NCBI GenBank assembly: GCA_964035015.1
Contig: OZ035997.1
Location: 66,368,904 to 66,432,903, forward strand
Direction: 5' to 3'
Origin: Corallium rubrum
Taxonomy: Eukaryota > Cnidaria > Anthozoa > Scleralcyonacea > Coralliidae
DNA: 64,000 nt
Both the position numbers and the translations under genes were made by a program. Positions 11,073 to 21,195 of the stretch are shown here, one piece after another. The number at the start of each line of letters is the position of its first letter. The first letter of the stretch is position 1. The notes beneath the pieces were generated by a model. The model had not been told where the DNA came from, made no database searches, and worked only from the letters and a program-made list of their open reading frames with translations.

Positions 11073-11459
11073 GAAAACATGTTAACGGTGCGCATTAATG
11101 CATTCAAGTATGCAAAACAATCATCACCAAGTATTTACGCACCCAGTTCATCTTCATCTCCTGCAGAGACCATAGTTGTCCAATCAGAGGTATTAAACCA
11201 ACCAACTGATTTGCCATCGACTTCAGCCACACTACCCCATCCTCGCCCATATCCAACTTACTCGAGGATGGCCACTGAAGCAGAAAATACTGGCAACATT
11301 CTTCTGTTCAGGACACAGGTCATTAGAGAGTCAGCCCGATTCTATCTGAGTCTAAAGCATGATCTGTCAAATGATTATAATGAAATCTGTCAGCATCTAA
11401 TAGAGCGGTTTTCAGAGCTACAGGATGCCATCATGCTACCAGGCTCAAGCTGCAGCTAT
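11073..11459 (+). CDS. Exon of SAM-family-like orphan gene (upstream copy)
   Basis: A 387-bp exon with acceptor CTCAAG (to 11072) and donor GTAAGT from 11460. It opens with a Ser/Pro-rich linker, then reads FRTQVIRESARFYLSLK and YNEICQHLIERFSELQDA. The motif R..+I...A.FY....... Y..I...LI..F..L.D is shared with the uncharacterised SAM-domain-associated family of which a second copy lies at 30.1-43.1 kb. It continues in phase into the exon at 12132. The true 5' start of the gene is not identified. Confidence 0.5.
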
Positions 11460-12131
11460 GTAAGTATAAAATGAGCATTGATGTACTTTATTATACAACT
11501 GCATTAAAAACTGTCCAAATAATGCTTAAAATGAGGGAAAATATACAGCGATATTTGGATAATTAGTTATTTGCACTGGTGGTTTGGATTGTTAGCCAAT
11601 CAAATTTATCGCACAGGAGACTACTTCATGTATGCTTATTATTTTGTCCTGGTGCAAGTCCCGCTACTTCTCTGGCCCTTTTAGAGTTTTCTAAAAAAAA
11701 TTTTAAAAATTTTTTGATCAGAGCAGTTGTATAATAAATCTCTTATAAGATGTTTTGGTGACTAGTATCGCTGTATGTTTTTACTCATTGTTTGTATTTT
11801 GACTCACCCGCGACTTGTAAAAATATACAGCGATACTACACACCAAAACATCTAATTATATATATATATATATATACCCATCTCAATAATTGCCCATGCA
11901 GGGTGCAAAACAATATATACCCACTATGACAGTCTGAAGTGAAGATCAAAACTAGAGATGTATTAATATGATGTAGAAAGAGCAGTCTCGGATTTGAAAT
12001 CAGAATTAAGCACTCTAGCTATTATATATGCAGGCTCAGTCCTGCATGCTCCCATATAGTATCTACTTGTACACTTATTAGAACTTAAATCTAAATTCTG
12101 CAATACTGCATTAATTACTGTACTTGTTTAG

Positions 12132-12356
12132 ACAAAGTTAAAGGATATTGCACAAAGTGTGAGAAACCATAAAAGGCTGGCATTGAAAAAAACAAAAGCC
12201 CCAACAATTACTGACAATATAAAGGGTGTTGTTATAGAACCATCTTCAGACAAAGTGGAAACTAGTACAACAAACCTTATTGATAGTAAACTGCTAGACC
12301 GGACTCTTTCAGAAGTAAAGAAGGAGTATAAGAAGACCAAACCATCAAAGGCACAT
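12132..12356 (+). CDS. Next exon of the SAM-family-like gene
   Basis: Acceptor TTGTTTAG ends at 12131 and the exon starts in phase 0, matching the previous donor. It reads TKLKDIAQSVRNHKRLALKK, followed by a polar linker and LLDRTLSEVKKEYKKTKPSK, as in the family (basic N.RR/KR segment, then an amphipathic helix). The 3' limit is uncertain. Either a GC-type donor after AAAG at 12350 or a GTACTG donor near 12371 would keep phase 0 into the exon at 13606. Confidence 0.5.
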
Positions 12357-12444
12357 TGGTGCAATACCTCAGTACTGTACTGTATTATAAATGTTGGATG
12401 ACAAGTTGTGGTATACTGTGTACAAGCATGCAGGAGGTGCATAT

Positions 12445-13405
12445 GAGGTGTGAATGCGGACAAAAAGGCGATTCGATCGTACAACAATTAATTTAATTCA
12501 GGCTTAATACATTGGGAGAACGCAATCAGACCTCATATTAAATCGGACATCAAGCAATTGAATCGGGTGTCAAATAATTAAATCGGGCATCAAGCAATCC
12601 AATTAGGGCATCAAACAATTGAATCGGACATCAAGCAATTGAAACGGACATCAAACAATTGAATCAGGCATCAAACAATTGAATTGGGCATCAAGCAATC
12701 CAATTAGCCAGGGCATCGATCAAACAATTGAATCGGGTTTCAAGCAATTCAATCGGGCATAAAACAATTGAATCAGGCATTAAGCAATCCAATTAGGGCA
12801 TCAAGCATCAAGTAATATCAAATCTGGCTTAGGCCGAGGAAAAATAGGTTGCTTATTTTGAAACATAAACATAAACCTGGAAATGCATTCCTGCAAATAT
12901 GTAAATTACACTGCTTAATTTGCAAGTCGTTTAACCTTCATTAAGTTCTAATAATAGTTCTACAGTTACAGCAAAATAAGCTTATTTATAGAAGTATGAA
13001 GGTTAAATGACTTGCAAATTAAGCAGTGTAATTTACATATTTGCATGAATGCATTTCCATGTTTATGCTTGAGGCGAAATTGGTGGCCTATTTTCCTCGG
13101 GCTATTAAGCGATCTATTTTTAATCGGCCTCCATGGCCAGATTTGATTACTTGATTACCCTAATAAATTGGATTGCTTGCGCCCGATCCAATTGTTTTAT
13201 GCGCGATTGGATTGCTTGAAATCCGATTCAAGTGTTTGATGCCGATTCAATTGTTTGATGCCCTAATTGGATTACTTGATGTCCGATTCAATTGTTTGAT
13301 GCCCTAATTGGATTGCTTGACGCCTGATTGCTTGATGTCTATAATTACTCCCGTATTAATGCCTGTTGTACGATCCAATTCCATTTTTGTCGGCATTCAC
13401 ACCTC
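12445..13405. mobile_element. Foldback element with tandem-repeat inverted arms
   Basis: The outer ends are inverted copies (GAGGTGTGAATGCGGACAAA on the left, matching the complement of the right end at 13405). Inside each end is an array of roughly 20-30-bp units of the form ATTGAATCGGGCATCAAGCA (12515-12830), with its inverted counterpart at 13140-13330. An inner stem (about 12850-12975 and 12975-13100) closes the hairpin. The octamer AGGTGCAT flanks it directly at 12435-12442 and 13406-13413, like an 8-bp target duplication of hAT type. No ORF is inside. The architecture resembles Drosophila FB-type foldback elements. Confidence 0.75.
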
Positions 13406-13605
13406 AGGTGCATTCTGCTCAGCTGCCACCTCAGAAATGTCAGTCAACTTTTATTTAGTTTCCTCATCAGAAATACGGAGGGAGGGGGTTTAACTCCCTC
13501 AAAGAAATATGGTGGGCCCTTGTCAAAAATATGGGAGTATTACTATTATGTGGTTGCTCTTGCCCATATGAACAGAGCAGTAAAGTCAGTCTTTTATGCT
13601 TTTAG

Positions 13606-13722
13606 GCACATATTAAACAACTCCTTAAGACAGTAATAGGAAACTTCAAGGCTTGGATAAATACAGCCCGAGCATTGACAGCAATTCTTGAGAATTACCC
13701 AGTACTAACAAATCCATTTTGG
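13606..13722 (+). CDS. Third exon of the SAM-family-like gene
   Basis: Acceptor TGCTTTTAG ends at 13605 and donor GTATGT starts at 13723. The 39 codons read HIKQLLKTVIGNFKAWI followed by ..ALTAILENYPVL.N, which fits the family motif (+.L...T...R..WI......+LE.YP.L). A further segment after a CTCTATAG acceptor near 14134 gives a few codons before a stop, so the gene either ends there or decays. Confidence 0.5.
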
Positions 13723-13939
13723 GTATGTACTATAAATTAATGTTCTAGTTCTTTACAACTTATCCACAATATATAAACTAAATCACAGTAGTCTATGTTT
13801 GCCTTCTTACTCCCACGCTTGGCACTGACACGTGTCCTTTTCCCGCCATCTGGTTACTAAATTTAACTCAACATTACATGTACTGTTATCAAAACATTAT
13901 TATCCATGAAGAGTGCTGTGTTGGTAGTGGTTTGAAAGT

Positions 13940-14103
13940 GCAACAAATCGAAAAGGTGGTAAACTGCTGATAATTTAATAAACGAAATACTGATGTTTCG
14001 AGCGGAGTCCTAGCTATATCAGAACACAAGAAGGGTTCTGCTCGAAACATCAGTATTTTGTTTATTAAATTCTTGGCAATTTACCACCTTTTCGATTTGT
14101 TGC
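13940..14103. repeat. Hairpin element with decayed hammerhead-like cores
   Basis: An inverted repeat: GCAACAAATCGAAAAGGTGG at the left pairs with the complement ending at 14103. Each arm has a segment GCTCGAAACATCAGTATTT (minus on the left, plus on the right). The left one is preceded on its strand by CTGATAT where a hammerhead would have CTGATGA. I read it as a miniature hairpin element carrying two inverted, mutated hammerhead-like motifs. Confidence 0.55.
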
Positions 14104-14539
14104 ATATTATTATTCGATTTCTTTTTCTCTATAGGATAGACTGCTTGATAGACTGCTTATTAAAGTCACCTGCAAATAACTGCATGCACATAACATTCTG
14201 CCCATGCGCCATTGTTTTGCGCAAATAATATTCTGCTCATATGCATTTTTGCGAGCTGGCCAGCAGTTTGAGCAAAACAAACATGGCCACCGGGTCCTTT
14301 AGGAGTGAATTAATCGGCCGGATTTGGCAAGTTTTGACACCAAACCAAAAAGAAAAACCAAGCGAGCTACACATACAACTGTTAGAGTTTAAAGCAGTAT
14401 TTGAAAGAGAAAATTGTATTTGAAAAAGAAAAAAGTAAGCGAACCTCAAACTGAAGACGGTATGATATGATTCACTATTTTATCTTACTTTCAACTTTCT
14501 ATAAAGTCCTTAAAGGCTTCTACATTTATAATTGTATAA

Positions 14540-14703
14540 TAAAGCAATTATTGAATTCGGTTGTTGCATGATAGCTTGTGTTATCAAGCCTCGGTTTGTA
14601 TTATCCGCCTCAGGCTTCAGCTTCTGCAGATAACACTTACCTCAGTGTTGATAACACAAGCTATCATGTTCAACCTCATCCAATAATTGTATATTATTGC
14701 TTG
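14540..14703. repeat. Hairpin (MITE-like) inverted repeat
   Basis: Arms containing GATAGCTTGTGTTATCAA and TTGATAACACAAGCTATC lie about 60 bp apart, with continued symmetry outward into AATAATTGTATA-like sequence. No coding content. Confidence 0.7.
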
Positions 14704-15242
14704 GATCCATATGCCTGATAAATTACTGTATCATCAATTCTTATTCATTCTGACAGTTATGGGCACACTTTATCTGCCTACAAAATAATTATAATAAACA
14801 AAAAAATGCAAATAGATTTTAATTATATACAGCAGAAAGAGTACACTCAGCATAAATCCCCGAGCCCGGGTGGAGGGCCGAAGGCCCGGAGCCCGGTGAG
14901 GGTGCTAATCTCGGCATACGTGGACACCACGCAAATTACATGCGAGATGAAAACCTGAAAGTAATTCTGAAACCTGTTTATATATATATATATATATATA
15001 TGTTATCAAATCCACAACTTGCGCAGCTCGCATAGCAGGGTACTGGTAACAAGAGATCAACTGTAATTATGTCAGACTTAAATATTTGAAATGATGTAAG
15101 CAAATATATAAACAGTTGGATTGCAAAAGCATTTTGACAATGACTTTTCGTCGGGTTTTGTTTTTTTTTACGAAAGAAAAAATAAAAAGAAAGAGAACCT
15201 TTGCAGATAAATATACAAAATATACATTTATCTGTACATACA

Positions 15243-17492
15243 ATGGAAAATGAAGTCAGAGAGAAACGGCAACAGCGGAGCCGACTTGAAACCGCTGAAA
15301 AACGAGCAGAAAGACAACGAAAAGACAGAGAGCGAAAGCGAGAAAAATGGCTGAAGGAAACCGCAGAGGAGGGAGAAATTCCTTTGGCAAAGGCAAGAGA
15401 AGCTTACAAACAACGATCAGAAAAAGATAGAGGTAAGCAAAATGAACATGTAAGAAATTATATCAGGGAAAGGAGACAGCGAGAAAATAGAGAAGAGAGA
15501 GAGTAAATTAAAGGACTTAAGACGAGCGTCTACTCAATGAAGAGAACTAGAGATGCCTGAACAACGAGCAACACGACTAGAGATTCTTAGGCAAAATGAA
15601 GCGGTTAGAATAGAGATGGAGACCCCTGAACAACGGCTGGAAGTTGACAGGCAAAGTGTAGCGGCAAGAATCGTCTTAGAGACCCCTGAACAACGAGTAC
15701 GGCGATTGCTCATCCTTAGACAAAATACAGCTGCTCAAATTGATTCAGAAACGCCTGAAGAACGAGCAGGGCGACTACAGATTCTCAGACAAAATACAGC
15801 TGCTCGCATTGATTCAGAAACGCCTGAAGAATGAGCAGGGCGATTGCTCATCCTTAGACAAAATACAGCTGCTCGCATTGATTCAGAAACGCCTGAAGAA
15901 CGAGCAGGGCGATTGCTCATCCTTAGATATGAAGCAAAGACATCAACTATTGTCACAAGCAAATATTTACTTGCGACAACATCCAGCTAATGCCAACTTG
16001 ACCATGGAAGAGCTAAAAGAGATGGTTAATTTAATGAGTGGTAAGCAAATGGTGAATCGATTGCAGCAGTATGTGTCCAAGGTGCAAGGTACAAATCAAT
16101 ACTGGTATCAACGCTTGCAAGCATTGCTAGCACTAATAGAGCAGAAAGGTTGTCCAACTTTCATTTTTACATTTAGTGCTGCTGATAGTTACTGGCCAGA
16201 TCTGCAAAGACTACTGCAGACAGGGGAAAATGCTACAAGGTCACAACGAGCATAAGCTGTGATTGACAAGCCCCATTTGACTGACTGGTATTTCAAGCAG
16301 CGTCTGGATGACTTTATCAGACATTGGTTGAATGGTGTTTTGGATGCAGAGTGGCATTGGTTCCGCTACGAATATCAGGCCAGGGGAAGTATTCATGCCC
16401 ATGGGTGTGCCCGGTTAAACAATGCCCCTGATATTCCATTGTTACGAGCTCAAGCTGCCCAGGGGTGGGGTTTCAGCCAAGCTGATACCACAATGTCAAT
16501 GGAAGATTTTGATTTCTTTTACCAGGAAGATATTGACCGCGGAAAAGAAGCCGAGAGGCAGTTAGTGAAGTGAGTAACATATATTTAATATTTACAATAA
16601 TTGTATTGTTTAAATTGGCTTAATTTGGACAATTCTTGTGACTTAAGAGCTAACAGATTGACAACAGACATTTTCTTTTTTTTTTTTAAATTATAGTATT
16701 TAATTTATTTTACTTCAATTATTATTATCTTGAAGATATGTTGACTGGCTAGTGACAACCGTCAACGAGGAATTACCAGGTAAACAATGGAAAATTCCTC
16801 AGCTGTTAAACTGAGTGTGGTTCACAACAGAGATGATGACTACCACAGATTAGTGAATACTGTGGAGAGGCACACGAGATGCAGCCCAGCCTACTGCTTG
16901 AAGCAGAAAGGTCATGATGTTCCTGCAGAATGCAGATTTGGTTTCCCAAAGGCATTGGCCTATCTCAGTTGAATTTGATGCAGTATGTGTCACAGTACAC
17001 AAGAATCAGATCTGAAATAAGAAAGCGACCATTACCATATATTGTAAGGACCTTTCCAAAGGTCTCAGCAAACACCCATGGGCCTGATTTTGGCAGATAT
17101 TGCAAATTTCAGTTGATCAAGTTCAAACCCTGAGAGGGTGAGCCATCAAATACATGGGACAATAAGGAAGAAAATGATGAAATGTTCATCAACACCTATT
17201 ACATGTTTCTTGAAACTGATTTTGCTTCAGAGAATGTTTTAGGTCATGAGGAGGAGCGGGACAGAGTTTTCAAACACATGTCAGGTGAAGGAAATGAAGA
17301 GGATAGTAATGATGATAACACAGGCAACAATAATGATGACGAATATAATAATGATCCAGAAAATCAACTCGATGACTGGATGCTGTTATGCAGATTGAAC
17401 CAACGGTATGAGGAGTTGGGTGATCAGCTGTTGGGGACTGGAAATGACTGGTATGCAGCTGCACGAACAGTTGCAGTGGAGGTGCTCAGATA
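15243..17492 (+). pseudogene. Helitron Rep (HUH nuclease) portion, broken
   Basis: ATG 15243 opens a highly charged segment (EKRAERQRKDRERKREKW), closed by a stop at 15506. Then follow five to six copies of ETPE(Q/E)RA.RL.ILRQN (15560-15925) with an in-frame TGA at 15832. After a frame change come YVSKVQGT..YW..RL, TFIFTFSAADSYWPDLQ, an in-frame TAA at 16253, and [15 protein letters not shown], whose H-x-H is the metal-binding HUH-like motif. A possible intron (GTGAGT near 16569, acceptor TTGAAG at about 16735) leads to YVDWLVTT, ..CSPAYCLKQ and CRFGFPK, then YCKFQLIKFKP. The segment expected to carry the catalytic tyrosines (KYxxK-type) between FGFPK and CK.QL is not readable, so this Rep is inactive. 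Confidence 0.75.
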
Positions 17493-18971
17493 ATGCCCTG
17501 GTGGATCTACCAGCAGAGAAAATATGCAGAAGAACGAGGGCAACAACACAATGTACAAGTGAGCAATGAAGTTCCCATTGATCCATCAACCCTGAATGAG
17601 AAGCAACGACTTGCATATGATATTCTTATATCTCATACGCAAAATAGTGAGAAACCTGACCCAGTCAACATGATTGTATGTGGTACTGCAGGAACAGGTA
17701 AGACGTACCTAATCACTGCTTTAAAACAGGTTTTGGGTGACAGTTGTATAATAACTGCAACAACAGGTATTGCAGCATTTAGTATTAATGGCCAGACATT
17801 ACACTCTGCTGCACAACTTCCTATACGTGAGTATAAAGACGTACAGGGTGAGTCGTTGCAACGCTTACAGTTAAAACTGGAAGGTAAGGCTAACCTCATT
17901 GTCGATGAAATGTCAATGATTGGTTACAAAATGTTGTCGTGGTGAGACAATAGATTGCGTGCTGGCACAGGGAATGAAGATAAGCCATTTGGTGGTATTT
18001 CAGTGATCCTCCTTAGTGACTGTGGTCAGTTGCCACCAGTGGGTGACCGTCCATTGTATATTGCAGGAAATGGAACCACTACAAGTGATCATGGTCATTC
18101 ATTATATCTTTTGTTTGATTCTATAGTTATTTTGAATGAGATTATGCGACAGGCTGGTGAGAATGCCGAGGCACAAGCATTCAGAGCCTTGCTGATGAGC
18201 TTGAGAGATGGACAGGTAACAGAACAAGACTGGCATCTCCTACTGCAACATTCCACACCTAATATTGCAATGGATCAGTTTAATGATGCTATTCGGTTAT
18301 ACTTTGAGAAGAAGAGTGTAGCAGAGTACAACTATGAGAAGTTGAGAGGCAACGGACAGGCAGTGGCAAAGATTCAGGCAAAGAACTCCGGGCATGGAGC
18401 ATCAGCAGCAACATCTGATGAAGCTGCTGGCGTAAAAGCAGTGCTCTTCCTGTCTAAGAAAGCAGAGGTCATGCTGACATCCAACCTGTGGGCTGAAGTT
18501 GGCCTTTGTAATGGTTCATTTGGAGTGGTTGAGGAGATTTGGTTTGCAGAAAATCTTGGACCACCAAATCTACCTGTCGCTGTGTTGGTACATTTCCCCG
18601 CCTACACTGGCCCGGGATTTATTGATACATGTCCCAAGTGCATACCAGTGCCACCAACGGTATTTGAATGGATGGCTGATGGGAAGTACATGTCACGACA
18701 ACAGGTCCCATTGAGATTAAGGTATGCAATGACTATTCACAAGTCACAGGGACAGACTTTACCAAAGGCTGTCGTTGACTTGGGTAAAAGTGAGAAAGTA
18801 GCTGGATGTACATTTGTTGCTACATCTAGGGTGAGATCCATTAATGATATTGTGTTTGAGCCAATGACATTTGATCGTTTAAAAGCCATTGGTAGAAACA
18901 AAAATTTGAGCAAAGGTTGCAGTTGCTTGCACAAGAAACTGCAGGAAGATATAGTAGTCATTAGAGGTTAA
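17493..18971 (+). pseudogene. Helitron PIF1-like helicase domain with one nonsense codon
   Basis: Superfamily 1B helicase motifs run in order: Q-like LNEKQRLAYD; Walker A CGTAGTGKTYLI (about 17680-17715); TATTGIAAF; Walker B NLIVDEMSMI (about 17890-17925); SDCGQLPPVGD (motif III); MRQAG; MLTSNLWAEVGLCNGSFG; and the C-terminal MTIHKSQGQTL with FVATSRVRS. The frame is open across about 490 codons except for one TGA at 17943-17945 after KMLSW. The helicase would unwind DNA during rolling-circle transposition. Preservation is much better than in the Rep half. Confidence 0.85.
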
Positions 18972-20600
18972 TAGATGGCCTGGTGAGCTTGGTTCACATG
19001 TTGGAAATTACTGGGCACATGTCAAGACATGTGCTTTCGACTAATACATATAATCTCGCCTGTTACCTAGACATAATATGCAGAGGCAGATCCAGGTTTA
19101 GAAATTTATGAAAAGCATGAATCAGATTGATACCAAAAGCACTATAACTTTTAGAAATTCTTTGGTTTCAGAAAATGAATAAACTGTTCCAACATTTTGG
19201 GCTTTTAATTGAGATTTTAGAAAAATACAAAGTCATTAATATTGGTGTGTATACAGTGTACATGTGTGTGCAAAATGGGGGCCCACACTAACCTTGGACC
19301 TGGACCTCATATATGTTTTTGAGGCTGGTGCACTGGGTGCAGTCATCAAAAATTTTGTATGATTGCACTTTCGAGTGAGAGATTTGCCTGGAGCTTACTA
19401 ACACTATATGTGTTTTTGAGGTTGGCAACCGGGGCACAGAAAATTTGATTGTGCTTTTGAGGTAACAAGAAATGCCTGCAGACACAGTGATGTGTAATTT
19501 TGGCATAACTTGTTTCTGCCTTAGTCTGTCAAAAACAACACTCCATGATTTTACCCTGTCTAACACCAGATTATGTTGTTCATCAAAATAGTGACCTTAC
19601 ACAGCATAGGCAGCAATGGTAAATGTGCTTTCGAGCGTAGACTATAATGTGAACAGGCCAAATATTATGTTAGTTACATAAAAATAATTACATTTATCTT
19701 TTGTTCTATTCCTTTGTAAAGTAACACTGTATGCTTAATTTATGTGAAGATTCTGATGGCTACCGATCATTTCGGCTATAAACAGAAGTCTATATACAAT
19801 AAATTAAAGTAGAGTTATTCTCTAAAATGTCTTATTGACCCATTTCTTACCCAAATTTCAAATTACAAAAGGTTTAATCATCTAGACAGGCCTGTACACT
19901 CAATAACTTCGGTTTATATTATTTCTGAATCCACAGTCTACAACAATGTAAACAATACAGCGGTAAAGACCATGGGAACCCCTAGCAACAGTGCTGAGTG
20001 CTTTTATAATGGCGGACAAGAACCCAAAGTTATCAAGCAAAATTTGGATTGTTTACGCTAATTTTGGTAATCATCTTGGTATTTGATGGATTAAATTGCA
20101 GCTCTAAAACTGTACATTTTAAGCCATTTGGGAACCTGTTCTTAGATGTAGAAATGTGTTTAAAAGTTTGGCAAAACAAAGTATCGTTCTCAATCAATGT
20201 ATTCAGACGTGCACATGGGAGACATATCTAGGCAAAATCGTTGCTGAGAAAAGCGTACTTCAACAAATTGTAAGCGATTTAACAGACGCCAATACACGGG
20301 GGCAGGAGATAAATATAAGCGTCTAGAGAACTTGTTTAGGCTAGACGAGTTGTTACTTGAAAATGTATATTGTCAATTTTTCCCTATCAAATCTATTACA
20401 ATCCACCATCTTAAATTTAGTTTTTGTGAACCTTACCGTCCTCGATTTCTCGCCATGATGGTTTATGATATTACTGTTAGGATTACAGTTACAAGGTTAT
20501 GCATATATATTTTATTAATAAGACCAATATTATGTTTGCCACAACATGCTATGACTGCGATGCGCGGGCGAGGGGGTTGCGTTCACGTATTTCCAGTTAC
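18972..20600. other. Gene-poor interval
   Basis: No supported gene. Short dispersed GTGCTTTCGAG/GTTTTTGAGG words recur at 19040-19640. A short ATG frame at about 20009 (MADKNPKLSSKIWIVY) could be a first exon but has no recognised continuation. Confidence 0.35.
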
Positions 20601-20604
20601 GATA

Positions 20605-20765
20605 GTGTACACTCTAAAAACATTCTGGTGAAATAATCCTGGTTGTTTATTAATTAACTCCATTTGAGTAAAAAATTTTGCAATCAACCAATCATCCTGG
20701 TTAATTTCCTTACGGAAACAGTTTTATATTGCATAACCATGTTCCTGGTTAAATCTTCGCCCTTC
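20605..20765 (+). repeat. Dispersed repeat beginning ACACTCTAAAAA
   Basis: This segment starts ACACTCTAAAAACATTCTGG and contains several ATCCTGGTTAA words. The same start in reverse (TTTTTTAGAGTGT, preceded by CCAGGATG) ends a segment at about 42176, so it is a family with at least two copies in the window. Confidence 0.6.
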
Positions 20766-20858
20766 CAAATAAACAAAATGGCGGCGCATTTTGGCAGAGA
20801 ATGAAGTTTTAAATTGATATTTACGATGTATACATGTTTAACAAAGGAAAGGAAAGGA

Positions 20859-21195
20859 CAACGCAACGCAACGCAACGCAACGCAACGCAACGCAACGCA
20901 ACGCAACGCAACGCAACGCAACGCAACGCAACGCAACGCAACGCAACGCAACGCAACGCAACGCAACGCAACGCAACGCAACGCAACGCAACGCAACGCA
21001 ACGCAACGCAACGCAACGCAACGCAACGCAACGCAACGCAACGCAACGCAACGCAACGCAACGCAACGCAACGCAACGCAACGCAACGCAACGCAACGCA
21101 ACGCAACGCAACGCAACACAACACAACACAACACAACACAACACAACACAACACAACACAACACAACACAACACAACACAACACAACACAACACA
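20859..21195. repeat. (AACGC)n then (AACAC)n pentanucleotide array
   Basis: About 51 perfect AACGC copies (to about 21115) are followed without a break by about 16 AACAC copies. The two blocks differ by a single G-to-A step, CpG to CpA, in every unit. Frames stay open on both strands because of the repeat; none is a gene. Confidence 0.97.

Larger units (their letters stand above)
15243..18971 (+). mobile_element. Decayed Helitron (Rep/PIF1 helicase element)
   Basis: A contiguous plus-strand series of Helitron protein segments: basic N-terminus with ETPEQR repeats, Rep nuclease segments, and PIF1-type helicase. Stops, frame changes and at least one internal loss interrupt it. Element termini (5' TC, 3' hairpin plus CTRR) were not identified, so the limits are those of the coding remains only. 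Confidence 0.8.
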
